In this document: one piece after another, positions 17,832 through 26,039 of the stretch
Numbering within the stretch: the first letter of the stretch is position 1
Layout: the number at the start of each line of letters is the position of its first letter
Source: Microbacterium immunditiarum
Lineage (GTDB): Bacteria > Actinomycetota > Actinomycetes > Actinomycetales > Microbacteriaceae
NCBI RefSeq assembly: GCF_013409785.1
Contig: NZ_JACCBV010000001.1
Span: 2,480,001-2,544,000 of the forward strand
Direction of reading: 5' to 3'
Length of the DNA: 64,000 bases
The notes under the pieces: generated by a model
Told to the model about the DNA's origin: nothing
What the model saw: the letters and a program-made list of their open reading frames with translations, nothing else
The model's database searches: none
Position numbers and translations under genes: made by a program

Positions 17832-18360
17832 GCCGGTAGGCGTTCACGTTCATGCGGTTGCCGCAATTGCCGGTGTCGCAGTACCGCTTCGACCCGTTGC
17901 GCGAGTAGTCGATGTAGACGCAGTCGCAGTCGTCGGCGGAGCACACGCGGACGCGGTCGTACTCGTCGGCGCGGATGACGTCGACGAACGCCATCGCCGC
18001 CTCGACGAGGATGCGTGTCGCGAGGGGCGCGTCGTCGGAGGTCGCGTGGATGTGCCAGTCGTACCCGTCGTGGATCACGAGCTGGGGGAGCGCCTTGCCG
18101 TCGCGCAGCATCTCGTTCACGAGCGGCACGGCTCCGACAGGGCCCACGTTCCACAGTTCGCGGAGGCGGGGACGGATGCGGCGGACCGCCTCCAGCTCGG
18201 TTTCGTCGCGGCGGATCGTGCCCGTGTACGGATTGGCGCGCAGGAAGGCGTGGAAGTCCTCGAGGCTCGTCAGCGTGTCGGGATCGTCGTGCCCGGGGAG
18301 GGTGTTGACGAGGTCCACGACGGCCATGAGCGACCGCTTCGTGTCATGAATGAAGACCAC
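17806..18360 (-). CDS. CGNR zinc-finger regulator with ABATE domain
   Basis: A 184-residue protein with an N-terminal ABATE (putative stress-response) region (VFIHDTKRSLMAVVDLVNTLPG), and a C-terminal zinc finger with CSADDCDCVYIDYSRNGSKRYC and the name-giving CGNR (here NCGNRMNVNAYR). GTG 18360 is chosen over GTG 18375 because AGGAG lies 5 bases before it and homologues start at this FIHDT motif. It is divergent from the EamA gene, and a repeated ACTCCTGACA lies in between, so it probably controls itself and the transporter. DNA binding is inferred from the family. Confidence 0.88.
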   Translation of the reverse strand: MVFIHDTKRSLMAVVDLVNTLPGHDDPDTLTSLEDFHAFLRANPYTGTIRRDETELEAVRRIRPRLRELWNVGPVGAVPLVNEMLRDGKALPQLVIHDGYDWHIHATSDDAPLATRILVEAAMAFVDVIRADEYDRVRVCSADDCDCVYIDYSRNGSKRYCDTGNCGNRMNVNAYRLRKARETA

Positions 18361-18364
18361 ATTG

Positions 18365-18421
18365 ACTCCTGACACCGACGACCATTACTGTCATCAGTGT
18401 AATCATGTTTCACTCCTGACA
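18365..18421. promoter_or_regulatory. Divergent operator region, CGNR regulator / EamA transporter
   Basis: ACTCCTGACA occurs at 18365-18374 and again at 18412-18421. Between them lies TTACTGTCATCAGTGTAA (18385-18402) with an ACTG-tcat-CAGT core. The first copy overlaps the ribosome binding site of the CGNR gene, so part of the match could be coincidence. The cluster is a candidate binding site for the CGNR regulator. Confidence 0.45.
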
Positions 18422-18432
18422 GTCTGGCACGC

Positions 18433-19455
18433 ATGACCGCCTCCACCGCGCCCCTTCCCATCGTGCTTCCGGCGCGGAGCCGCGACGGCCGGACGTCCGG
18501 GCTCATCATGGCCGTGGCATCCGCCCTCGCGTTCTCCTCGAGCGGCCCGTTCGTGAAGCCGCTCCTGGAAGCGGGATGGTCACTGGGGGCTGCGCTGGTG
18601 ATCCGCATGGGTGTGTCGGGACTCATCCTCGCGCCGGCGCTCGTCATGGCGATCCGCCGCGAACGCGGCTTCCTGCGCCGTCACGGGCTGCTGATCCTCG
18701 GGTTCGGTCTCACGGCCGTCGCGGGCTGCCAGCTGTTCTTCTTCTCTGCGATGCAGCGGATGCCGGTGGCCGTCGCCCTCCTCATCCAGTACCTCGCCCC
18801 CGTGCTGCTCGTGATCCTCGCGTGGATCCGCACCCGCAGGGCGCCGTCGCTGCGCGTGATCCTCGGCTCGATCATCGCGATAACCGGTCTCGTGCTCGTC
18901 GTCGACATCTCGGGGGCGGCGTTCGACCTGCTCGGCACGCTCCTCGCCCTCGCGGCTGCCGTGTGCGTGGGCGCGTACTTCCTCATCTCGGAGCGCGCGG
19001 GCGACCGCCTGCCGCCGCTCGCGCTCGCATCGGGCGGACTGCTCACGGGAGCCGTGCTCATCGGCCTGCTGTGCGCGATCGGCGTCCTGCCGTTCGCGGC
19101 GCCCTCGGTCACCGTCGTGCTCGCGGGGCTCGAGGTGCCGGGGTGGATGCCCATCGTGTGGGTGAGCGCAGTCGCGACGACGCTCGGCTACGCGCTCGGC
19201 GTCATGGCGGTCCCGCGCATCGGATCGCGCGTCGCGTCGTTCGTCGGGCTCTCCGAGGTGCTGTTCGCACTCGGATTCGCGTGGCTCCTGCTCGGCGAGA
19301 CGCCCGTGCCGATCCAGTTCGCGGGTGGAGCGCTGATCCTCGTCGGAGTCGTGCTCGTGCGGCTCGACGACGGTGCGATGCGGACGACGACCGCCGTTGC
19401 GCAGGTCGGGTTCACGAGCGAGCCTGGCGAGGCTCGCGCCGTGCGAGCTCCATGA
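18433..19455 (+). CDS. EamA/DMT family transporter
   Basis: A 340-residue membrane protein with ten predicted helices in two EamA repeats (about residues 25-155 and 175-305). The SSSGPFVKPLLEAGWS and YLAPVLLVILAWI motifs are typical of drug/metabolite exporters. After the last helix there is a poorly conserved tail of about 30 residues. The ATG at 18433 has no clear ribosome binding site. Substrate unknown; the divergent CGNR regulator suggests inducible expression. Its 3' end overlaps the convergent Lrp gene by 44 bases. Confidence 0.88.
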   Translation: MTASTAPLPIVLPARSRDGRTSGLIMAVASALAFSSSGPFVKPLLEAGWSLGAALVIRMGVSGLILAPALVMAIRRERGFLRRHGLLILGFGLTAVAGCQLFFFSAMQRMPVAVALLIQYLAPVLLVILAWIRTRRAPSLRVILGSIIAITGLVLVVDISGAAFDLLGTLLALAAAVCVGAYFLISERAGDRLPPLALASGGLLTGAVLIGLLCAIGVLPFAAPSVTVVLAGLEVPGWMPIVWVSAVATTLGYALGVMAVPRIGSRVASFVGLSEVLFALGFAWLLLGETPVPIQFAGGALILVGVVLVRLDDGAMRTTTAVAQVGFTSEPGEARAVRAP

Positions 19456-19900
19456 GCGGCTTCACCCGGTAGCCGATCACCTCGCCCATCGCGAGCGACG
19501 TCTCGGTGCGCTCGACGCCGTCGATCGCGAGGATCCGCGCGTCGGTGTCGAAGAGGTGCTGGGTGTCGCGGCAGGCGACGCGCACGAGCAGGTCGACGGG
19601 GCCGCTGAGCCCGTGCACCTGCACGACCTCGGGGATGAGCTCGAGCGCGCCCGTGATGCGCGGCAGCTCGGCCTGACGGACCATCACGTGGATGAACGCC
19701 TCGATCGGGAAGCCGAGCGCGGTCGACGAGATCGCGCGCTCGAACGACAGGAACACGCCCGAGCGCTCGAGACGCGCCATGCGCGCCTGGACGGTGTTGC
19801 GGGAGAGGCCGAGCTTGTCGGCGAGGGCGACGACGGTCGCGCGGGGGTCGTCGGAGAGCGCCGCCAGCAGTTCGAGATCGACGTGGTCCAGAGCGCTCAT
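19412..19900 (-). CDS. Lrp/AsnC family regulator (likely controls bkdABC)
   Basis: A 162-residue regulator. The N-terminal winged helix-turn-helix is LDHVDLELLAALSDDPRATVVALADKLGLSRNTVQARMARLE in conserved layout (residues 4-45), followed by an AsnC/RAM effector domain with VVQVHGLSGPVDLLVRVACRD. ATG 19900 gives the usual short N-terminus; upstream in-frame sequence runs into the divergent promoter. Position opposite bkdABC matches BkdR-type activators that respond to branched-chain amino acids. That role is inferred. A strong dyad lies in the shared promoter region. Confidence 0.88.
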   Translation of the reverse strand: MSALDHVDLELLAALSDDPRATVVALADKLGLSRNTVQARMARLERSGVFLSFERAISSTALGFPIEAFIHVMVRQAELPRITGALELIPEVVQVHGLSGPVDLLVRVACRDTQHLFDTDARILAIDGVERTETSLAMGEVIGYRVKPLMELARREPRQARS

Positions 19901-19936
19901 AGTGTGAACATTATCACGGCGCACACCCTCGGAGTT

Positions 19937-19981
19937 TGGCAACATGCTCAAGCGCGCGAGTGATGCTTGAGCGAGGTGCAA
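19937..19981. promoter_or_regulatory. Lrp-type operator dyad upstream of bkdA
   Basis: GCTCAAGC (19946-19953) and GCTTGAGC (19965-19972) are perfect 8-bp inverted arms 11 bases apart. The symmetry extends outward with gaps: TTGGCAACAT before the left arm corresponds to TTGCACCTC read from the right. Spacing of arm centres is about two helical turns, fitting an Lrp dimer. It sits midway between the Lrp gene and bkdA. Confidence 0.6.
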
Positions 19982-20072
19982 GAGCGACGTAATGTCGGCC
20001 TTGTCGGCGACGAGGCCGGCGACGACGTGACGAGCGCCTCACGAGGGCGTCTCGCACCGAGGAGGTATGACG

Positions 20073-21197
20073 ATGGCGCACACCCTGACCACACCCGACC
20101 TGGCTGTCGGCGTCGACGACGTCGCACGGCTGCTGACCCCCGACGGCGAACGCATCGCCGACCCCGATCTCGGCCGCTGGGTGGCCGATGTCGACCACGA
20201 GCTGCTGCGCGGCCTGTACCGCGACATGGTGCTGGTCCGCCGGATCGACACCGAGGGCATCGCCCTGCAGCGCCAGGGCCAGGTGGGCCTGTGGGCCCCG
20301 TGCCAGGGCCAGGAGGCCGTCCAGGTTGGAACCGCCCGCGCGCTGCGCGCGGATGACTTCGCCTTCCCGAGCTACCGCGAGATCGGCGTGAACTTCGTGC
20401 GGGGCGCCAAGCCCGCCGACTTCGTCATCGCGTGGCGCGGCGAGGAGCACTCGACCTTCAACCCCTACGACATCAACACCGCGACGCCGCAGATCATCAT
20501 CGGCGCGCAGACCCTCCACGCGGTGGGCTACGCGATGGGCATCCAGCGCGACGGCGCCGACCAGGTCGCCGCGACCTACTTCGGCGACGGGGCCACGAGC
20601 CAGGGAGACGTCAACGAGGCGATGATCTTCGCGTCGTCGTTCCGCGCTCCCGTCGTCTTCGTGTGCTCGAACAACCAGTATGCGATCTCCGAGCCTGTGA
20701 CCGTGCAGGCGAAGTACCCGATCGCCGGTCGCGCCCCCGGCTTCGGCATCCCGAGCGTCCGCATCGACGGCAACGACGTGCTGGCGAGCCTCGCTGCGAT
20801 GCGCTGGGCGATCGACCACGCCCGCTCGGGCAAGGGTCCCGCCTACATCGAGGCGGTCACGTACCGGATCGGTCCCCACACGACCTCCGACGACCCTACG
20901 CGCTACCGGTCGAAGGACGAGGTCGAGCGCTGGAAGCAGCGCGACCCGATCGCGCGGGTCGAGGCGCTGCTGCGCGCCGAGGGCGCGTTCGACGACGAGT
21001 TCGCGGCGTCCGTCGCATCCGATGCCGACGAGCTCGGCGCGAAGGTCCGCGAGGCGACTCTCACGGCGACCTCGCGCGAGCCGATCGGCGTGCTCGACCA
21101 CGTCTACGAGGAGCCGCACACCGGGCTCCAGGAGCAGCGCCGCGAGTTCGGCGCCTACCTCGCCGGCTTCGAGGCGTCCGAGGAGGCCTCGCGATGA
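20073..21197 (+). CDS. bkdA: Branched-chain 2-oxoacid dehydrogenase E1 alpha subunit
   Basis: A 374-residue thiamine-diphosphate E1 alpha subunit. It shows YRDMVLVRRIDTEGIALQRQGQ, a ThDP/Mg motif GDGATSQGDVNEAMIFASSFRAPVVF (from about residue 171, shown over its conserved span), and HTTSDDPTRYR around the phosphorylation-loop region. Sequence is closer to branched-chain than pyruvate E1, and the locus agrees. ATG 20073 is preferred to ATG 20067 because GGAGG at 20061-20065 is 7 bases away from the former and only 1 from the latter. First gene of bkdABC. Confidence 0.9.
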   Translation: MAHTLTTPDLAVGVDDVARLLTPDGERIADPDLGRWVADVDHELLRGLYRDMVLVRRIDTEGIALQRQGQVGLWAPCQGQEAVQVGTARALRADDFAFPSYREIGVNFVRGAKPADFVIAWRGEEHSTFNPYDINTATPQIIIGAQTLHAVGYAMGIQRDGADQVAATYFGDGATSQGDVNEAMIFASSFRAPVVFVCSNNQYAISEPVTVQAKYPIAGRAPGFGIPSVRIDGNDVLASLAAMRWAIDHARSGKGPAYIEAVTYRIGPHTTSDDPTRYRSKDEVERWKQRDPIARVEALLRAEGAFDDEFAASVASDADELGAKVREATLTATSREPIGVLDHVYEEPHTGLQEQRREFGAYLAGFEASEEASR

Positions 21198-22252
21198 CCG
21201 AGATGACGATGGTGAAGGCCATCAACGCGGGCTTGCGCCGCGCGATGGCCGACGACCCCAAGGTGGTCGTTATGGGCGAGGACGTCGGCCGCCTCGGCGG
21301 GGTCTTCCGCATCACCGACGGACTGCTCGACGAGTTCGGCGCCGCCCGGGTGATCGACACGCCGCTGGCCGAGTCCGGCATCATGGGCACTGCCGTCGGC
21401 CTGGCGTTGCGCGGCTACCGTCCGGTCGTCGAGATCCAGTTCGACGGGTTCGTCTACCCGGCGTTCGACCAGATCGTGTGCCAGGTCGCGAAGCTGCACT
21501 ACCGCACGCGCGGCAACGTCAAGATGCCGATCACGATCCGCATCCCCTGGGCCGGGGGAGTGGGCGCCGCCGAGCACCACTCCGAGTCGCCCGAGGCGTA
21601 CTTCGTGCACACGTCGGGCCTGCGCGTGATCGCGGTGTCGAACCCGCAGGACGCGTACGTCATGCTGCGGCAGGCGATCGCATCGGACGACCCGGTCGTC
21701 TACTTCGAGCCGAAGCGGCTGTACCACCAGAAGGGCGAGGTCGACCTCGACGTCGATCTGGCGGATGCCCCGCCCATGGGCCTCGCGCGCGTCGCGCGAG
21801 AGGGCAGCGACGTCACTCTCCTCACCTACGGCTCGCAGGTCACGACCGCGCTCGACGCGGCGATCGCAGCCGAGGACGAGGGGGTCTCGATCGAGGTCAT
21901 CGACCTGCGGTCGCTGTCTCCCGTCGACTACCGCACGGTGACGGCGTCGGTGCGCAAGACCGGCCGCGTCGTCGTGACCCACGAGGCAGCGAAGGAGGCC
22001 GGCGTCGGAGCCGAGCTCGTCGCGAGCGTCACCGAGAGGTGCTTCCACTACCTCGAGGCTCCGCCGCAGCGCGTGACGGGCCACGACATCCCGTATCCGC
22101 CGGCGAAGCTCGAGAAGTACCACATCCCCGATCTCGACCGCATCCTCGACGCGGTCGATCGGGTGCTCGACAAGCCGAACAGCCTGACCGGGCTCGAGGA
22201 ATGGCGCACCGCCGAGACGGGCCGCGCCGGCGTGGGCGGTGGTGTGCTGTGA
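21194..22252 (+). CDS. bkdB: Branched-chain 2-oxoacid dehydrogenase E1 beta subunit
   Basis: A 352-residue E1 beta subunit, with MVKAINAGLRRAMADDP, VMGEDVGRLGGVFRIT, DTPLAESGIMGTAVGLALRG and the EIQFDGFVYPAFDQIV segment that lines the ThDP site. The C-terminal transketolase domain has VIDLRSLSPVDY. ATG 21194 overlaps the bkdA stop as ATGA, with AGGAGG 7 bases before it. It pairs with BkdA as an alpha2beta2 E1. Confidence 0.93.
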   Translation: MTEMTMVKAINAGLRRAMADDPKVVVMGEDVGRLGGVFRITDGLLDEFGAARVIDTPLAESGIMGTAVGLALRGYRPVVEIQFDGFVYPAFDQIVCQVAKLHYRTRGNVKMPITIRIPWAGGVGAAEHHSESPEAYFVHTSGLRVIAVSNPQDAYVMLRQAIASDDPVVYFEPKRLYHQKGEVDLDVDLADAPPMGLARVAREGSDVTLLTYGSQVTTALDAAIAAEDEGVSIEVIDLRSLSPVDYRTVTASVRKTGRVVVTHEAAKEAGVGAELVASVTERCFHYLEAPPQRVTGHDIPYPPAKLEKYHIPDLDRILDAVDRVLDKPNSLTGLEEWRTAETGRAGVGGGVL

Positions 22253-23661
22253 TCCAGGAGTTCCTGCTCCCCGATCTCGGCGAGGGCCTCCCCGAGGCCG
22301 AGCTCGTCCAGTGGACGGTCGCGGAGGGCGACGAGGTCGCCCTCAACCAGACGATCGCCGAGGTCGAGACGGCGAAAGCCGTCGTCGAGCTGCCGTCCCC
22401 GTTCGCCGGCACCGTGCGCACGCTGCACGCGCAGGCGGGCGACGTCGTGCAGGTCGGCTCGCCGCTCATCACGTTCGACGTGGCGGGGGCCGAGGCATCC
22501 GCCACGTCGCCCGAATCCGCAGCGGCCTCATCTGCGACGGCTGCCGATAAGACGGATGCCGCGCCCGAGGCCGCCGAAGAGAAGGCACAGCCGAACCTCG
22601 TCGGGTACGGCGCCGCCCCGCGCGGCAACGCGCGCCCGCAGCGCCGGGCGCGCTCGGTCGCCTCGCACGCCCCGGCGGGCAACGGCACCGACACGGCGGT
22701 GCTCGAGGCCGCTCCGCACGACGCGATCCGCATCGCCGAGCCCGAGCGCCCCGTCGAGCGGCCGCGGTCGACGCCTCCGGTGCGACGCTTCGCGAAGGAC
22801 CTCGGCATCGATCTCGCGCTGGTCGAGGCATCCGGTGCGTCGGGAATCATCACGCGCGCCGATGTCGAGGCGTACGCGGCGCGCATCGGCACGATGCCGG
22901 GAGCCGAGCCCGTGTCGGCGGATGCCGCGCCCGCACCGCGCTCCGCTGCGTCGACCGGCGAGCGCACGACGCGCACCCCGATCCGGGGCGTGCGCAAGCA
23001 TACGGCCGAGGCGATGGTGCGCAGCGCCTTCACGGCGCCGCACGTGACGACGTTCCTCACGGTCGACGTCACGGCGACGACGGAGCTCATCGAGTCGCTC
23101 AAGGCCGACCGCTCGCTGCAGGGCCACAAGATCGGCGTGCTCGCCGTCGCCGCGAAGGCCGTGTGCCTCGCGCTGCGCAAGCATCCGGAGCTCAACTCGA
23201 AGTGGGACGAGGCCGCCGGCGAGATCGTCGAGCACCACTACGTCAACCTCGGGATCGCAGCCGCGACCGGCCGGGGCCTCGTGGTGCCGAACATCAGGGA
23301 CGCGCAAGACCTCACGCTCGTCGAGCTCGCCGACGCGATCCGCGACCTCGCCGAGACGGCCCGCGCCGGCAAGACGACGCCGGCCGACATGATGGGCGGC
23401 ACGTTCTCGATCACGAACGTCGGCGTCTTCGGCGTGGACGCGGGCACCCCGATCCTCAACCCGGGGGAGGCCGGCATCCTCGCGGTCGGAGCGGTCCGCC
23501 GCCAGCCGTGGGAGCACCGCGGCGAGATCGCGCTGCGCGACGTCATGACGCTCGCCCTGTCGTTCGACCACCGCCTGGTCGACGGCGAGCAGGGGTCGAA
23601 GTTCCTCGTGGACGTCGGCGACGTGCTCCGCGAGCCCGGGCGCGCGATGCTGCTCGGCTGA
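22249..23661 (+). CDS. bkdC: Branched-chain 2-oxoacid dehydrogenase E2 (dihydrolipoyl acyltransferase)
   Basis: A 470-residue E2. Domains in order: one lipoyl domain (residues 1-80; lipoylated Lys43 in EVETAKAVVE), an Ala/Ser-rich linker, the peripheral subunit-binding domain (TPPVRRFAKDLGIDL near residue 170), a second linker, and the acyltransferase core ending in the catalytic SFDHRLVDGEQ (His near residue 440). GTG 22249 overlaps the bkdB stop (GTGA). No E3 gene is present; lipoamide dehydrogenase must be encoded elsewhere. Confidence 0.93.
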   Translation: MIQEFLLPDLGEGLPEAELVQWTVAEGDEVALNQTIAEVETAKAVVELPSPFAGTVRTLHAQAGDVVQVGSPLITFDVAGAEASATSPESAAASSATAADKTDAAPEAAEEKAQPNLVGYGAAPRGNARPQRRARSVASHAPAGNGTDTAVLEAAPHDAIRIAEPERPVERPRSTPPVRRFAKDLGIDLALVEASGASGIITRADVEAYAARIGTMPGAEPVSADAAPAPRSAASTGERTTRTPIRGVRKHTAEAMVRSAFTAPHVTTFLTVDVTATTELIESLKADRSLQGHKIGVLAVAAKAVCLALRKHPELNSKWDEAAGEIVEHHYVNLGIAAATGRGLVVPNIRDAQDLTLVELADAIRDLAETARAGKTTPADMMGGTFSITNVGVFGVDAGTPILNPGEAGILAVGAVRRQPWEHRGEIALRDVMTLALSFDHRLVDGEQGSKFLVDVGDVLREPGRAMLLG

Positions 23662-23671
23662 GTCTCGGGGG

Positions 23672-23706
23672 GGCGGCGGCGCGGATCGAGGGGTCCCGCC
23701 GCCGCC
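23672..23706. terminator. GC-rich hairpin between bkdC and tetR
   Basis: GGCGGCGGC (23672-23680) and GCCGCCGCC (23698-23706) form 9-bp arms with a 17-base loop, between the convergent stops. It is a plausible two-way terminator, though the low-complexity arms could arise by chance. Confidence 0.45.
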
Positions 23707-23727
23707 TTCCGCGTTGCGGCCGTGCGG

Positions 23728-24324
23728 TTACGCGGTCAGCGCCGCGAAGGCCATCGACTCGAGGATCTGCGAGACGTCCTCGTCGGCGGGCGCGTCGCGC
23801 AGCGCGCGCACGCTGTGCGGGGTCGAGTTGATGAGGCCGAAGCACGCGTGTGCCCGCACGCGAAGGTCGTTGACCGGGCGATCCGGATGCACCGCCGCCA
23901 GCACCTCGATCCACAGCTCGACGTACTCGCGCTGCAGCCGCCGCACGGCGTGGCGGTCCTCGTCGGCGAGGCTCGCGAGGTCGCGATCCTGCACCCGGAT
24001 GACGTCGGCGTCGGAGAGCGCGAATGCGACGTGGAACTCGATGAGGGCGCGGAGCTGCTCGAGCGGCGTCGAAGCCGACTCGACGACCGCGCGGCCGCCC
24101 GAAAGCAGGCGCTCGCTCACGCTCACGAGGATCGCGCCGAGCAGGGCCTGCTTGTTCGCGAAGTGGCGGTACACCGCCGGGCCGCTCACTCCGACGGCGG
24201 CGCCGAGCTCTTCGAGGCTCACACCGCTGAAGCCGCGCGCCGCGAACAGCCGGGCCGCCTCCTTGAGAAGCGCGGTCTGGCGGTCGGCCTTGGCGCGACC
24301 ACGCTCAGTGAGACCCCTTGCCAT
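23728..24324 (-). CDS. TetR family regulator of leucine/acyl-CoA catabolism (BkaR-like)
   Basis: A 198-residue TetR repressor. The N-terminal HTH (AARLFAARGFSGVSLEELG, then VGVSGPAVYRHFANKQALLG; residues 22-62) is well conserved, followed by a helical ligand domain with LRALIEFHVAFALS and RLQREYVELWIEVL. It is divergent from accD1 with two matching palindromes in between. Mycobacterium tuberculosis has a TetR regulator (Rv2506, BkaR) at the end of the equivalent locus, so a similar role is likely. The ligand would be an acyl-CoA or keto acid, by inference. Confidence 0.88.
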   Translation of the reverse strand: MARGLTERGRAKADRQTALLKEAARLFAARGFSGVSLEELGAAVGVSGPAVYRHFANKQALLGAILVSVSERLLSGGRAVVESASTPLEQLRALIEFHVAFALSDADVIRVQDRDLASLADEDRHAVRRLQREYVELWIEVLAAVHPDRPVNDLRVRAHACFGLINSTPHSVRALRDAPADEDVSQILESMAFAALTA

Positions 24325-24328
24325 TTCA

Positions 24329-24371
24329 GTTAATCCTCGCTAACCTGATTGCTCAGTTAGTGAACACTAAC
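24329..24371. promoter_or_regulatory. Two TetR operators in the tetR-accD1 promoter region
   Basis: GTTAGTGAACACTAAC at 24356-24371 has perfect 7-bp arms. GTTAATCCTCGCTAAC at 24329-24344 keeps the outer GTTA-N8-TAAC at exactly the same spacing. Their centres are 27 bases apart, about two and a half helical turns. Both lie within 50 bases upstream of the tetR start. Confidence 0.75.
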
Positions 24372-24429
24372 CAGTCCCATCGCGCGGCGACAACCTGTGT
24401 GACGGAATCGTGACGTCGACGGAGATGAC

Positions 24430-26034
24430 ATGAGCGCCCTGACGACCTTGGTCGCCCACGACGCGACTTTCGCGCGAACGCACGAGGCGCAGAGCGCGCT
24501 GGCCGAAGAGCTGCACGAGCGGCTCGCGAAGGCCGCGCGGGGCGGCCCCGAGGCGTCCCGCGAGCGTCACGTCGCCCGCGGCAAGCTTCTGCCGCGCGAC
24601 CGAGTGAACAGGCTCCTCGACGAAGGCAGCCCGTTCCTCGAGATCGCGCCGCTCGCCGCCGAGGGCCTCTACGGAGGAGACGCTCCCGCCGCCGGCGTGA
24701 TCGCCGGGATCGGCCTCGTGCACGGCCGGCACGTCATGGTCGTGTGCAACGACGCGACGGTGAAGGGCGGCACGTACTACCCGCTCACGGTCAAGAAGCA
24801 CCTCCGCGCTCAGGAGATCGCGCTCGAGAACCGGCTCCCGTGCATCTACCTCGTCGACTCGGGCGGCGCGTTCCTGCCGAAGCAGGACGAGGTCTTCCCC
24901 GACCGCGACCACTTCGGCCGCATCTTCTTCAACCAGGCGCGCCTCTCGGCGGAGGGCATCCCGCAGATCGCCGCCGTGCTCGGATCCTGCACGGCAGGTG
25001 GCGCGTATGTGCCGGCGATGAGCGACGAGACGGTCATCGTGCGCAACCAGGGCACGATCTTCCTCGGCGGCCCGCCGCTGGTGAAGGCGGCCATCGGCGA
25101 GGTCGTGACGGCCGAGGAGCTCGGCGGGGGAGAGCTGCACGCCCGCCGCTCGGGCGTCGTCGACCACCTCGCGGAGAACGACGAGCACGCGCTCGAGATC
25201 GTGCGCGACATCGTCGCGACGCTCCCGCCGTCCGACGAGCCCGCGTGGGACGTCCTCGACACCGTCGCCCCCGCCGTCGATCCCTCCGACCTCTACGGCG
25301 TCGTCCCCGTCGACGTGAACCAGCCGTACGACGTGCGCGAGGTCATCGCGCGCCTCGTCGACGCGAGCGAGCTCCACGAGTTCAAGCGCGAGTACGGCGA
25401 CACGCTCGTCACCGGGTTCGCCCGCATCCACGGGCATCCGGTCGGCATCGTCGCGAACAACGGCGTGCTCTTCAGCGAGTCGGCGCTCAAGGGCGCCCAC
25501 TTCATCGAGCTGTGCGACCAGCGCGGCATACCGCTCCTGTTCCTCCAGAACATTTCCGGCTTCATGGTCGGGCGGGACGCGGAGGCGGGCGGCATCGCGA
25601 AGGATGGCGCCAAGATGGTCACCGCCGTCGCGACGACGCGAGTCCCCAAGCTCACGGTCGTCATCGGCGGATCCTTCGGCGCGGGCAACTACGCCATGTG
25701 CGGCCGCGCGTACTCGCCGCGTTTCCTGTGGACCTGGCCCGCGAGCCGCATCTCGGTCATGGGCGGGACGCAGGCGGCATCCGTCCTGTCGACCGTCAAG
25801 GCAGACCAGCTGGCCGCACGCGGCGAGGACTGGGGCGACGACGACCGGGCCGCCTTCGAGGCGCCCATCCGCGCGCAGTACGAGGAGCAGGGCAACCCCT
25901 ACTACGCGACCGCGCGCCTGTGGGACGACGGCGTGATCGATCCGCTCGACACGCGCGACACGCTCGGGCTCGCCCTCGACGTCGTCTCGCGCACGCCCCT
26001 TCCCGAGCCGAAGTTCGGCGTCTTCCGGATGTGA
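24430..26034 (+). CDS. accD1: Acyl-CoA carboxylase carboxyltransferase subunit (methylcrotonyl-CoA type, AccD1)
   Basis: A 534-residue carboxyltransferase with both CT domains. Motifs include [27 protein letters not shown] (N-terminal, shown in part), [44 protein letters not shown] and, in the C-terminal domain, [26 protein letters not shown] with [20 protein letters not shown]. The length and Phe/Met-rich pocket fit 3-methylcrotonyl-CoA carboxylase (AccD1/MccB) better than propionyl-CoA carboxylase. The ATG follows GGAG by 6 bases. First gene of the five-gene operon. Confidence 0.9.
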   Translation: MSALTTLVAHDATFARTHEAQSALAEELHERLAKAARGGPEASRERHVARGKLLPRDRVNRLLDEGSPFLEIAPLAAEGLYGGDAPAAGVIAGIGLVHGRHVMVVCNDATVKGGTYYPLTVKKHLRAQEIALENRLPCIYLVDSGGAFLPKQDEVFPDRDHFGRIFFNQARLSAEGIPQIAAVLGSCTAGGAYVPAMSDETVIVRNQGTIFLGGPPLVKAAIGEVVTAEELGGGELHARRSGVVDHLAENDEHALEIVRDIVATLPPSDEPAWDVLDTVAPAVDPSDLYGVVPVDVNQPYDVREVIARLVDASELHEFKREYGDTLVTGFARIHGHPVGIVANNGVLFSESALKGAHFIELCDQRGIPLLFLQNISGFMVGRDAEAGGIAKDGAKMVTAVATTRVPKLTVVIGGSFGAGNYAMCGRAYSPRFLWTWPASRISVMGGTQAASVLSTVKADQLAARGEDWGDDDRAAFEAPIRAQYEEQGNPYYATARLWDDGVIDPLDTRDTLGLALDVVSRTPLPEPKFGVFRM

Positions 26035-26039
26035 GCCCC

